From: a virus
Direction: 5' to 3' (one strand)
Virus record (IMG/VR): IMGVR_UViG_3300047510_001029
Location: 1 to 64,000 of that record
DNA length: 64,000 nucleotides
The notes under the pieces: generated by a model
Told to the model about the DNA's origin: nothing
The model's database searches: none
What the model saw: the letters and a program-made list of their open reading frames with translations, nothing else
Part shown: positions 22,985-32,008 of the stretch, in pieces
How positions within the stretch are numbered: the stretch's first letter is position 1
Layout: every line of letters starts with the position of its first letter
Made by a program: the position numbers and the translations under genes

Positions 22985-23857
22985 TTATTTATTTTGTTGA
23001 TTTAGATCATTAATCTGTTTTTGGAGTTCTTCAATTTGTTTTTGTTGTTCCTGAACTGCTGAGATTAAAATAGGAACAAGTTTTTCATAGCGAATTAACT
23101 TATAATTTTCATCATACATCTTTCTTTCACCGACAAGATCAGGAGCGATTTCCTCAACTTCTTGTGCGATAAGTCCATATTGTCTTTTAACTTTTCCAGG
23201 ATAACCATATTCATCATCAGGTTCTCTGAATTCTTGTAAAAATGAAGAAGGGCACTTATCTTCTCTCCAATCAAAACGAACTGGTTTTAAATCCAAAACA
23301 ATATCCAGACCATTTTCAAATCTCTCAATATTCTTTTTTAAACGAATATCTGATGTTGCATCTGGATCTGTTGATATTTTAAATCCATTAAATGACCAAA
23401 ACCCATTTAAATTCCCCTTTGGAGAGGTTAAATCATCCGATGGAGTAACAGTAAAATGCTCTGGAACTACGTCAGCCTTTAATCCTGCAAAATTATTAGT
23501 TATTGCAGAATAATCCACATCTAAGGCACCTGTTTTTATAGATGATCCAATTTCAAAAACTGTTCCAAGAGTTTGTGTGATTCCAGTTACAAAGACTCCA
23601 GACCATCCAGCAATAATTCCAAAAGAACCAAAAATATTTGGAATTACTGGTTTTAGATCAAATGGATTTTTAAGCATCCATAAGTTACCACAAAGTAATT
23701 TTTCTCTTAATGTTACAGAATTACTTTGCTGAACGGTTTCTCCTGAAATAATTACATTACTACCAAAAGTAGTTTCAGTGGAATTAAAGGTTTTTTTTCC
23801 TTTTTCGGGAAAATCTGGGAACCCTAAAAATTTTAATACAAGTGAAATAAGTCCCAT
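22985..23857 (-). CDS. Short fibre/spike-tip protein with S74 chaperone, 290 aa
   Basis: Residues 1-165 are a compact beta-rich N-terminal part starting with a hydrophobic helix (MGLISLVLKFLGFPDF). From about 168 a peptidase S74 chaperone follows: TSDIRLKKNIERFENGLDIV, FDWREDK, YGLIAQEVEEIAPDLV, then a C-terminal coiled coil (EEL-QKQINDLNQQ). It overlaps the spike gene upstream by one base, so it may fold on or next to the central spike. Trimerisation followed by self-cleavage is expected from the family. Confidence 0.88.
   Translation of the reverse strand: MGLISLVLKFLGFPDFPEKGKKTFNSTETTFGSNVIISGETVQQSNSVTLREKLLCGNLWMLKNPFDLKPVIPNIFGSFGIIAGWSGVFVTGITQTLGTVFEIGSSIKTGALDVDYSAITNNFAGLKADVVPEHFTVTPSDDLTSPKGNLNGFWSFNGFKISTDPDATSDIRLKKNIERFENGLDIVLDLKPVRFDWREDKCPSSFLQEFREPDDEYGYPGKVKRQYGLIAQEVEEIAPDLVGERKMYDENYKLIRYEKLVPILISAVQEQQKQIEELQKQINDLNQQNK
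22986..22993 (-). promoter_or_regulatory. Late-type promoter motif AATAAATA
   Basis: AATAAATA on the minus strand 26 bases before the LamG-domain fibre gene. Its last two bases fall in the TAA stop of the S74 gene ending at 22985. Confidence 0.55.
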
Positions 23858-24429
23858 TAGATTACTCCTACAGATCCTAGTATTGATGAAAGTAAATCTT
23901 GACCTTGTGCTATTTGAGATACTGCATCATAATTATGTGCCAAAGAAAATGCCCTCACAAGGAAATTATTAGTAACTGCATTACCATTTATCGCAATTTC
24001 ATCTATTTTATCTGCCTCTAATTTAATTCTTCCAGACCCTGCATTTATATTAACATTTCTACCTGCTTTTAGATCTAAGTCCTCTCCAGCTTCTATCATT
24101 ACAGTGTGTGCTTTGATTTTAACTGCACCAGTACTTGTTGCTGTAATTGTAATATCTCCACCCTGACCCGTAATACAAATATCTACATCACCTTCAGATC
24201 CTTTTTTACCCGCAGAAATTTCAATACCTCTGTCATTTAAAATCTTATAAGATCCAGACTCATTAAAAGTTTGAAGATGTTGATTATTTTCTTTGGTAAA
24301 AGAATATATGTTAAAAATTGATGATGAATCTGCGTTTGGTCGAGGATCATTAGTTGTAATTACGAAATTTGGACCAACGCTAATAAAGTCCTTAGCTTCA
24401 TAATTTAATTTTAGTGCGATATCTGCCAT
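23857..24429 (-). CDS. Baseplate central spike beta-helix protein (gp5C/gpV-like), 190 aa
   Basis: Residues 55-150 form a run of short strands with alternating residues (DVDICITGQGGDITITATST, AVKIKAHTVMIEAGEDLDLK, NVNINAGSGRIKLEADKIDE), which is the triple beta-helix signature of membrane-puncturing spikes such as the T4 gp5 C-terminal needle and P2 gpV. In T4 this is the tail of gp5. Here it is a separate gene directly downstream of the gp5-like OB-fold gene (7 bases apart), so the spike has been split off. Expected at the tip of the tail tube. Confidence 0.85.
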   Translation of the reverse strand: MADIALKLNYEAKDFISVGPNFVITTNDPRPNADSSSIFNIYSFTKENNQHLQTFNESGSYKILNDRGIEISAGKKGSEGDVDICITGQGGDITITATSTGAVKIKAHTVMIEAGEDLDLKAGRNVNINAGSGRIKLEADKIDEIAINGNAVTNNFLVRAFSLAHNYDAVSQIAQGQDLLSSILGSVGVI

Positions 24430-24435
24430 TTTAAA

Positions 24436-26457
24436 TTATATTGGACAATCTATTTGTGTTTGAATTTTAGTTCCTAGGAAAATAGGACCAAACACTGGAC
24501 TTATAACAGCACCGAATCCTGTTTCAGAATTTACAGTAATTCTAGGAAGATCTGTAATTTCAACACTATTTATTGGTCTAGCAGATATAATACGCCCATC
24601 TTCAATAGTTAAATCATATTCATTTCCAAAATCATCAGTTGCCGTATCACCTTCAGAGTAATTAAGACCAGAAGATTGAATTACAGTATCCGTAACTCCA
24701 CTAGGTTCTTGATCTCCAATTGGATAACCAATTCCAGGAGATACAATATAAATCGCCTCAAGTTCTCCCTTATCATTAATTACAGATCTTGCCTTTGCTC
24801 CGTATCCTAATCCACAATTGTCTGTGATTTCAACAAATGGTGGGAAACGATAACCTGAACCTGCATTTGTAATAGTAGCTCCAATAATACTAGTTGTTTG
24901 GAAAACGTTCTGATATAAAGATGTACTTTGAATTATAGATCCAAAAATTGGAGCAGCAGCGCCATTTATACCACCCCCACCAAAAATCTTAAGAGTTGGA
25001 GGACCACAACTTGTTGGAGTTCCAGTATAGCAAGAATTAATGTCTCCCCCAAATTCTAGAGAAGAATTTCCATTCAAAATATCCACAGCCGAATTGATTG
25101 AATCTACAGAATTTTGAAAACTTTGTGATACTCCAGATACTCCTTGAACCGTTGATTCCACAAGAGATGATACATTATTAACTGCATCCATAATATTTTG
25201 AAGATTAGTACTTTGAGGATTTTTTGGGCCAACACCAATAATCCATTCTTTTGTTCCGTCACATTTTGTATTACTTTGCCCACAATCAAGAGATCCGAAT
25301 AAACCAGTTAATCCTCCTCGTAAGAAACTAGCAACATTAAAAGCAACTCCCAAAATACTAAGAATTCCATCTAGGGCAGAAGTTAAACCAGCAGAAACTT
25401 GATCTACAACTGCGTTTAACATTACACCAATAAATTGTTCTGCGGCACATGTTACAAAAGATTTTACATTTTGAATAAGTGAGTTTAGAATTTCTACTAT
25501 AAATCCTGCTAACCCATCCACAACTGCATTTTTAATGCAAATAATCGCCTTTTCAAGTATTTGGACTGGAACAATACAGGCATTTTCTGCCCTACATCCT
25601 GCTTCGTGTGCAATTGCTGGATTTTGAGTAGCAGCGTATGTTGCTCCATAAACTGCAATATATAAAGCTTGTATTCCTCTTGGTATGATTCCAGGTTTTT
25701 TTTCATCACCCACTAGAAATAATTCTAACCTTTTAAACATCTCATTGATTACCCAACCCAAAGCACCTTTAATAACTTCAGCAGTATTTCTAACTTTTAA
25801 ATTATATTCGCCAATTTTTGCCTGTTTATCTTGAATCCATTTAAGTAAATTATCAATTTCCGATTTAATTACTGGTTGAGTTGTGTTCTCACAAGTATTT
25901 GCCAATACAACTTTTGTTCCTACTGCACTCGATGCTGTTTGTCCTTTATTAGGATCAATTGCCGGAGGTACTCCTCCTGAAGTGATAGTACCTTCATTTG
26001 TAGGAGTCCCTGTAGGTAATCCTCTCATAGATAAATCTGGTTTTGGTATATTTTTAGTATATCCAGTAAAAGGTGTAAATGGATTTTGATAATTTAAATC
26101 TCCCCAAGTATCCGTCTTTCCCAATACACCCATAATGACAGGAATTTGGGCATTATCACCATCCATAAAGAACCCAATTACCATATCACCTTGTCTTACT
26201 TTTGGATTTGTGCCATAAAAAGCACCACCAGATCCAGCAGTTGTTGGCAACATTACCTGAGCCCAAGGTAATTCTTCATCACTCAAATCATTAGGGTCAA
26301 GAGAATGATAACCAAGAATTCTAACCTTAACTCTAAGACCCCAACCATTTTTATCTGCTTGTTCTTGCCACACTTCAACAGGAGGAATTTGCCCCAACCA
26401 CCAACGGAAACCATCCCTACCTATAAAATGACTTTGAAGTAATGATTGGTCTAACAT
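24436..26457 (-). CDS. gp5: gp5-like baseplate hub protein with OB-fold N-terminus, 673 aa
   Basis: Residues 10-135 (HFIGRDGFRWWLGQIPPVEV, WGLRVKVRILGYHS, MVIGFFMDGDNAQIPVIMGV) are an OB-fold gpV/gp5 N-terminal domain as in cyanophage gp5. T4 gp5 then has a T4-lysozyme domain and the beta-helix; I see neither here. Instead residues 205-470 are helical with repeated hydrophobic segments, and 490-673 are beta-rich (GAKARSVINDKGELEAIYIV). The cell-wall hydrolase function appears to sit in the gene at 27789-29813, and the needle in the gene at 23857-24429. Confidence 0.85.
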   Translation of the reverse strand: MLDQSLLQSHFIGRDGFRWWLGQIPPVEVWQEQADKNGWGLRVKVRILGYHSLDPNDLSDEELPWAQVMLPTTAGSGGAFYGTNPKVRQGDMVIGFFMDGDNAQIPVIMGVLGKTDTWGDLNYQNPFTPFTGYTKNIPKPDLSMRGLPTGTPTNEGTITSGGVPPAIDPNKGQTASSAVGTKVVLANTCENTTQPVIKSEIDNLLKWIQDKQAKIGEYNLKVRNTAEVIKGALGWVINEMFKRLELFLVGDEKKPGIIPRGIQALYIAVYGATYAATQNPAIAHEAGCRAENACIVPVQILEKAIICIKNAVVDGLAGFIVEILNSLIQNVKSFVTCAAEQFIGVMLNAVVDQVSAGLTSALDGILSILGVAFNVASFLRGGLTGLFGSLDCGQSNTKCDGTKEWIIGVGPKNPQSTNLQNIMDAVNNVSSLVESTVQGVSGVSQSFQNSVDSINSAVDILNGNSSLEFGGDINSCYTGTPTSCGPPTLKIFGGGGINGAAAPIFGSIIQSTSLYQNVFQTTSIIGATITNAGSGYRFPPFVEITDNCGLGYGAKARSVINDKGELEAIYIVSPGIGYPIGDQEPSGVTDTVIQSSGLNYSEGDTATDDFGNEYDLTIEDGRIISARPINSVEITDLPRITVNSETGFGAVISPVFGPIFLGTKIQTQIDCPI

Positions 26458-26463
26458 ATTTGT

Positions 26464-27789
26464 TTATTTTCTACCAAAAGTATCTCTAATTAATTTTAAA
26501 GAGGTATAAGAACGAGTAGCATCAAAATGATGACATAACTCTTTAATCATATATAGACCACTTTGATCCTCATCATATTCTCTAGCAGATGCTCTTGAAA
26601 TCTTAGGAAATAGACATTCAATTACATCACCAGCTCTCAGATTTGTATTTGAAGGAACCATCACATTCAAAGTTTGCATAAACATATTATTGTATCTCAT
26701 CAATACTTGCGATTGGTATTCTGTTGGATCTGCATTTGTGCTTGTAGAAATTCCCGGTTGCATTGTTCCAACATCAAGAACTCCTGTAATAATTCTCGTC
26801 GGACAATCTCCTAAAGTTTTCCCAGCATTATCAGAAATTTTAGGTAAATTAATTAATTCTTTTCCAAGATTGTTTGTATTGTCTGCATAATCACTATACT
26901 TGAATGTAACTTTGCCTGGTTCAGTAATAGATCCTGTTAATGGATTGAAAAAATATCTGACATTTGAATATGTTCCTAATCTTAGTTTTTCAATTAAATT
27001 TTGATTTTTTTGTATCGTATAATTTAAAATTTTAAAGTCATTATTCGTTCTCTGACCTTCAGCATCATAAGTTTCAGTTGCTTCACTATATGTAAAGGTC
27101 TCTTTTTTTGGTTGTTGAGTTAATAAATCAATTGATCTAAATTGAAATCCATCAACTGTCTGATAAAAGAAAAACCCCGCCGTGCCACTTCCCGATTTTT
27201 CTGGAACACCTTTTGAAGCTAACCAAGTTAGAACAGTAAATGGTTTTCTAAGATTACCAATGAAAGAATAATTATTTGATGTTTGATCTAATGTACCAAT
27301 TTTATTTGCTCTCAATACATCTGTAAGAATTTTATTTACGGATTCATTAATTGGTAAGTTTGCATATTTTTTAGCAACTCTAGTTGTCTCATTTGTGATT
27401 GCTTCCCTAGACACTAAATGAAGAGTAAAACTTTCTTTGTTGTTCTCGGCAATTACATCACTTATGCTAGAAACATACAAATAAGTCTTAGGATCAAATG
27501 AAAAATCTAGTCCTGGATTTCCCTCTCTATTTCCAGCAATTTTCATTCCAACTCTCTCTCCTCCTCTTAAAGGAAGACCAGTGTAAATTGCTTGTAATTG
27601 ATTATCTTTACTATCTGCACCGACAACTGTATTACCCGTATTAATAACTCTGATTTTTGCAGTGATGGTTGGTGAGAATATATCCTCATAATAATCAATC
27701 ATCACAGAACCTGATGTAATATCTACAGTTCTTGACTGATCATTTGATTCAATCGTAATTTCTTCAAATATTGACTGTTTAATTGACAT
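26464..27789 (-). CDS. gp27: gp27-like baseplate hub protein, 441 aa
   Basis: Beta-rich protein with MSIKQSIFEEITIESNDQSR, a YEDIFSPTITAKIRVINTG segment, and a C-terminal EYDEDQSGLYMIKELCHHFD that resembles hub proteins of the gp27/gpD/gp44 class, which form the trimeric ring linking tail tube and spike. It is located between the gp5-like hub and the hydrolase, as expected for a hub. It shares only weak motif similarity with T4 gp27; the identity rests on context and fold-like pattern. Confidence 0.75.
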   Translation of the reverse strand: MSIKQSIFEEITIESNDQSRTVDITSGSVMIDYYEDIFSPTITAKIRVINTGNTVVGADSKDNQLQAIYTGLPLRGGERVGMKIAGNREGNPGLDFSFDPKTYLYVSSISDVIAENNKESFTLHLVSREAITNETTRVAKKYANLPINESVNKILTDVLRANKIGTLDQTSNNYSFIGNLRKPFTVLTWLASKGVPEKSGSGTAGFFFYQTVDGFQFRSIDLLTQQPKKETFTYSEATETYDAEGQRTNNDFKILNYTIQKNQNLIEKLRLGTYSNVRYFFNPLTGSITEPGKVTFKYSDYADNTNNLGKELINLPKISDNAGKTLGDCPTRIITGVLDVGTMQPGISTSTNADPTEYQSQVLMRYNNMFMQTLNVMVPSNTNLRAGDVIECLFPKISRASAREYDEDQSGLYMIKELCHHFDATRSYTSLKLIRDTFGRK

Positions 27790-29813
27790 TAGACGTAATT
27801 TAAATCTAAGAGAAGTTTATTTTTTATAAAATTATTTAACAAGGCAGATTCATTAATTGAAAATGTAATGCCATCACCACCGCCACCTGACACAACTTGT
27901 TGTATGATGGGAGAACTTCTATCATCAATTACAACTACTTTTCTTCCTTGTCTTTCTTGCGTTATTCCTTCCGCAAGACCTTCTCTATAAGAACTATCTA
28001 TTTGTGCTTGCTGTTCTTCTTGAGTAGTAGTTGCTGCTGGAGTAGGAACTAATGGAACTGATGGTCTTGATTGAGGTGTTACTTGGGTTGGAGTTTTCTT
28101 AATTGGGTGATTTTTTAACCAGGTTGGAATATCTTCACGAGTTTTAAAATTTCCCATTGAATCTGGAGCATCTTTTGAGATCTCCCAGTGTAAATGAGGT
28201 CCAGTAGATCTTCCAGTACTTCCAACATATCCTAACAATGCTCCCTGATTAAATCTTTGACCTTTTTTAACTTCAGCAGGCTTTAACATGTGACCAAAGA
28301 AATGATATGATCCATAAACATCATCTTTCCATATAATCCAATACCCATACCCAGCTCCGTGATCGGGACCTCTTCCAGGAGCACGATTTTCATGTGTAAC
28401 AATACCAGAAAAATATGCATAAAGTGGAGTTCCTGAAGGGGATGCTAAATCATATCCGGTGTGAGGCTTTCCCTTCCTCAATCCCATAACAGAAGTTATA
28501 ACAGCACCTGAATTAGGTTTAAATGGACTAAAAGGAACTCTTGCAGGTCTTCTTCCCATAGAAGAACCGCTATCTCCAGAAACTGGAGCAAAATTAGATG
28601 ATGGGACAGGTCTTGCTGGAGGTGGAGATGTTGATGGCGGTGTTAAACCTAAATTTGGAATTTGCCCAACTGTTGTTCCACTATATCCATACTGCCATCC
28701 AAAATTATTATCACCTGCTTTTCTTTGAATTGATCCAGAAAATCGATTATTTGAAGCTTTAAAATCTGTCCTTCCACCAACAAATTTTACTGCTTCTTTT
28801 TGTAATGTTGGATTTGTAATATTGTTAGCAACTCCCTTTATAGTTGAGACAGAAAATCCAGTTGCTTTTGCTGCAGATTCTGCGTCAGTAATTTCATACC
28901 ATTCTGGATTTGGTATTTGTTTTCTATCACTTCTTGGTTTTGGACGTTCCCAAGTTGGTTGATATTGACTTTCTCTTAAAATAAGTTGTCGAATATTTTT
29001 AGATCCATAAGCACCAGATGCTACACGATTATAAATTGATTGTGCTACGTCTGCTTGCCCTTGAGGATCACTATCTTCCCTAGAGACAACTGCAACCAAA
29101 GTCCAAAAATCAGAATTTCCTCCACGAGTTCCAGATGGTGGTTGGGGTTGTCCTGTTCCACTATCCTGTTCTTGTTGTTGTCTTTCTCTTTCTAATTGAT
29201 CTGAACCAAGTGGAGGAATATCAGTAAAAGGTTGAAGAATTACATTAAATGCATCTATAATTCCTTTTCCCAAATCATCAACATTTGTCATTAAATTTTC
29301 AAATGAATTTTTTAATCTTGAAGAACTATCTAAGAAATCAAAACTCGAAATATTAGTAAGAGCTGCGCCAAAAACATTGGTAATTCCCGTTAATACTTTT
29401 AGAGTCTCATCACCATAATTACTTAAAATACTTCCAGCAGTTTTAAGTCTTCTAACAAGTTGATTTCCTAGTGCAGACCAGGTTGGTATATTACTCAAAA
29501 GCCATCCTGCAGTTGCATACTTTAAAAATCCCATCAATCTATCACCAATACTCAATCCTTGTTGAGTTGTTGTCGCTAAAGATTTTGGACCCCTTCTTGC
29601 TCTGACAAGAGTGGGTGCTAGTAATTGAGTTTGTAAAATATTTCTTCGATCTCTCTCTTCTCTTCTTTTTTTAATAGTTTTAATACTTGAATATAAATTT
29701 GTTTTTTGCTTTATATTGGAAGTTAAAGAAGACTGTATTGATTTAGCAGTTTTCCCTGTCTGTGCTGCTGAAGATCTTAAACCTTTGAGAGAAATTGTAG
29801 GTTTTATTGCCAT
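27789..29813 (-). CDS. Baseplate-associated cell-wall hydrolase: SleB-like plus M23 peptidase, 674 aa
   Basis: N-terminal 200 residues are basic and helical, probably for attachment. Residues 235-360 match a hydrolase_2/SleB-type domain (VVSREDSDPQGQADVAQSIY, NRVASGAYG, SQYQPTWERPK), likely cleaving peptidoglycan glycan strands. A Pro-rich linker leads to an M23 metallopeptidase at 436-550: HTGYD (H451, D455), H508 in FFGHM, and GPHLHW (H540, H542), i.e. a full Zn and catalytic set for cutting peptide cross-links. Position in the hub suggests it opens the wall during injection, replacing the gp5 lysozyme of T4. Confidence 0.9.
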   Translation of the reverse strand: MAIKPTISLKGLRSSAAQTGKTAKSIQSSLTSNIKQKTNLYSSIKTIKKRREERDRRNILQTQLLAPTLVRARRGPKSLATTTQQGLSIGDRLMGFLKYATAGWLLSNIPTWSALGNQLVRRLKTAGSILSNYGDETLKVLTGITNVFGAALTNISSFDFLDSSSRLKNSFENLMTNVDDLGKGIIDAFNVILQPFTDIPPLGSDQLERERQQQEQDSGTGQPQPPSGTRGGNSDFWTLVAVVSREDSDPQGQADVAQSIYNRVASGAYGSKNIRQLILRESQYQPTWERPKPRSDRKQIPNPEWYEITDAESAAKATGFSVSTIKGVANNITNPTLQKEAVKFVGGRTDFKASNNRFSGSIQRKAGDNNFGWQYGYSGTTVGQIPNLGLTPPSTSPPPARPVPSSNFAPVSGDSGSSMGRRPARVPFSPFKPNSGAVITSVMGLRKGKPHTGYDLASPSGTPLYAYFSGIVTHENRAPGRGPDHGAGYGYWIIWKDDVYGSYHFFGHMLKPAEVKKGQRFNQGALLGYVGSTGRSTGPHLHWEISKDAPDSMGNFKTREDIPTWLKNHPIKKTPTQVTPQSRPSVPLVPTPAATTTQEEQQAQIDSSYREGLAEGITQERQGRKVVVIDDRSSPIIQQVVSGGGGDGITFSINESALLNNFIKNKLLLDLNYV

Positions 29814-29814
29814 T

Positions 29815-31092
29815 TTATATCACCACATTATAATTTAGTTGAGCATATAATGTGTAAAAATTATCAGGATTTGCAGAAGGAATTAATGGAACATCAGTTA
29901 AAGTTCCACCTCCACTAGAAGCAACTGTAGATTCTTGTTGATTGCCACTTTGAAGATAGACAACATCTGGAGCAGGTTCTGCGGGAGGTTGTAAGTTCCT
30001 TTGCTGTGCTGGTGGAGTTTGAACTTGAGATTGGTCGGATCTAAATGGAATTACTTGAAGTCGTTGTGGTCCTGCTGGTTGTGCTGCAGAAGTTGTTGTG
30101 CTTGTAACAGGAGCTGCCACTTCTCCTGCAGAACCTGCAGAAGCACTTGAGGCATCTAAATTAGTTTCTCCATCATTCATTCCAAAAAGATTTGGAATAG
30201 ATAAACCTTGAAAATCAAAATTTCCAAATTGATTTGTAATATTAGACAACCCTTCTTTTATTTGATCTCCAAAAAAACTATATGCTAAAGCTGCCGAACC
30301 TGTAAGTGGATTTGGTAATAATGCAGCAGCGCCATATACTCCAGCACCAACATAATCCCCCTCCATAGCAGAAGAAACTGCACCAAATCCAGAAGCAAGT
30401 CGTGTTATTGGTCCCAAAAATCTTTGTAGAGACCTTAAAGCACCACCACCTCCAGGTGAAGTAGTTGTTGGTCTCGGAGTTGGAGTAGGTGTTGGCGTTG
30501 GGGTTCCTTTTCCTAATAATTTACTAAAAGCATCAGCAATAGCTTTAAATGGAGATTTAGCAAGAGATAATATTCCCTTTGATATATCATCCACAACCCC
30601 ACCAATAGACTTTAAAACTGACCCAAAACCATTTTTAATAGTTCCTAGTCCAGATCCTATCGCACCAAAAATATTTGTTAAAAGACTTCCAACTCCAGCA
30701 AGAGTACTTTTACCTAAATCAACTGCTTTACCTAAACCTTTTAAGAATACTCCACTAACAGCACCAACAAACAAAAAATTTAAAGCTTTTTGAATATTAC
30801 CAAAAGTAGAACTTAAATTTCTTTCTAATTTATTTACAGGTTCTACAAAAGAAGCAGATACTTGCCTTTCAAGTGCTTCTTCTTGACCCATTCTAATTTT
30901 TCTTTCAGATAAAAGTTGTTGATCTCTTCTTTCATCTAAAAGTCTTTGCTGATCTTGGGCACCGTCAGTGCGAATTAAATTTGCAATTCCTATAAGACCG
31001 TTATTAGTTGAAACAAGTTCCGAACGAACTCCTTCTACCTGACTTTGAAGACCTATCAGTTCAATACTACTTGTAGGAGTTCCGTTAGCCAT
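29815..31092 (-). CDS. Baseplate hub/tail structural protein, 425 aa
   Basis: N-terminal coiled coil (residues 10-90, LQSQVEGVRSELVSTNNGLI and DERRDQQLLSERKIRMGQEE), then hydrophobic Gly-rich segments (90-175: FLFVGAVSGVFLKGLGKAVD; SLLTNIFGAIGSGLGTIKNG), a TPTPTPTPTP linker, further hydrophobic stretches (residues 220-270), and a Pro/Gln-rich tail. Hydrophobic glycine-rich parts resemble tape-measure or membrane-active proteins; it might help the tube cross the inner membrane. Between gp26-like and hydrolase genes, so probably part of the hub. No family named. Confidence 0.75.
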   Translation of the reverse strand: MANGTPTSSIELIGLQSQVEGVRSELVSTNNGLIGIANLIRTDGAQDQQRLLDERRDQQLLSERKIRMGQEEALERQVSASFVEPVNKLERNLSSTFGNIQKALNFLFVGAVSGVFLKGLGKAVDLGKSTLAGVGSLLTNIFGAIGSGLGTIKNGFGSVLKSIGGVVDDISKGILSLAKSPFKAIADAFSKLLGKGTPTPTPTPTPRPTTTSPGGGGALRSLQRFLGPITRLASGFGAVSSAMEGDYVGAGVYGAAALLPNPLTGSAALAYSFFGDQIKEGLSNITNQFGNFDFQGLSIPNLFGMNDGETNLDASSASAGSAGEVAAPVTSTTTSAAQPAGPQRLQVIPFRSDQSQVQTPPAQQRNLQPPAEPAPDVVYLQSGNQQESTVASSGGGTLTDVPLIPSANPDNFYTLYAQLNYNVVI

Positions 31093-31258
31093 TCGGTGAA
31101 TTCTTCAGGTTTTCTTCTTCGATATACTGTTGGAGTAAAGTAATATAAATTTCGCGCTCCCAAGGGATCATATTTTCTAACTCTGTTAATGAATATTTAT
31201 GATGCTGAATGAGAGCAAAGTTAGTTTTATAATATGACGCAAGATCTTCGTGCGCCAT
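31085..31258 (-). CDS. Small tail/baseplate assembly protein, 57 aa
   Basis: ATG at 31258, two bases after the gp26 stop; TAA at 31085 overlaps the next start by 8 bases. Helical: MAHEDLASYYKTNFALIQHH then LTELENMIPWEREIYITLLQ. The short MIPWEREIYI pattern resembles the second helices of tail assembly chaperones, which often sit as tiny frames behind a larger partner. By analogy it may be a chaperone companion of the gp26-like protein. Too short to appear in most frame scans. Confidence 0.75.
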   Translation of the reverse strand: MAHEDLASYYKTNFALIQHHKYSLTELENMIPWEREIYITLLQQYIEEENLKNSPNG

Positions 31259-31260
31259 TC

Positions 31261-31980
31261 CTAGGCGAAAAAAGATGTTAAACCCTCAAGTACAACTTCA
31301 CTTTCGACGCCAGTATTTGGATTCTTAACTTTAACAGTATGAGAAAGTTTAGGCATCGTTTCAAAGAACTTTTCAACTTCTTTAAATTGTTGAGAAGTCA
31401 GTTGTTCTAGAAACTCATTTAATTCTTTTTTGGTAGAATCTGCCGCCGCCCAAGATTCTTCTTCACTATAAATTTGTTCAATACAAGAAGCAATCATATT
31501 AAAAGTATCTTGAATTCCACTATTATCTTCGTTTGAGAAATTATTCTTAACGAATTCTTGCATTGAAGGATATTTCATTCTTAAAGTTAAACTTTCATCA
31601 AGTTTAATATCTCTCGAATGTTCTGATTTTACAACTACTTTAATCTCATCTAGATTAATTGTTGCAGGAACTTGTGTTGTTCCATCGTCTGGACAAGTTA
31701 AAAGAACATCAACATCTTCACCGACTGATTTTCCACGAATGTTTAGAAAGAGATATTCAATATCAAAGATTGATAATTGATCAACTTTAATTCCGCGAGT
31801 TAGAATGCAATTTCCAATTACAGTTTTTAATGCGTCTGCAATTTGCTTTGGATCTTCACTCTCCATCGCAATAATCAGAATCTTTTCTTCTTTAACTAGA
31901 AAAGGTCTGTATTTAATTTTCTTCTTTAATGAAGGAATTTCCAACTCATAAGTTGGTGTTGCAATTGTTGGTAAAGGCAT
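31261..31980 (-). CDS. gp26: gp26-like baseplate hub subunit, 239 aa
   Basis: Matches the T4_baseplate (gp26) family layout: MPLPTIATPTYELEIPSLKK, then IKYRPFLVKEEKILIIAMES and DALKTVIGNCILTRGIKVDQ, then FDIEYLFLNIRGKSVGE. T4 gp26 (208 residues) is a hub assembly component. The acidic C-terminal half (LEQLTSQQFKEVEKFFETMP) completes it. It leads the hub operon with the small chaperone-like gene next to it. Confidence 0.88.
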   Translation of the reverse strand: MPLPTIATPTYELEIPSLKKKIKYRPFLVKEEKILIIAMESEDPKQIADALKTVIGNCILTRGIKVDQLSIFDIEYLFLNIRGKSVGEDVDVLLTCPDDGTTQVPATINLDEIKVVVKSEHSRDIKLDESLTLRMKYPSMQEFVKNNFSNEDNSGIQDTFNMIASCIEQIYSEEESWAAADSTKKELNEFLEQLTSQQFKEVEKFFETMPKLSHTVKVKNPNTGVESEVVLEGLTSFFA

Positions 31981-32008
31981 AATAACCTAAAAACTTCAGT
32001 AAATTTAT

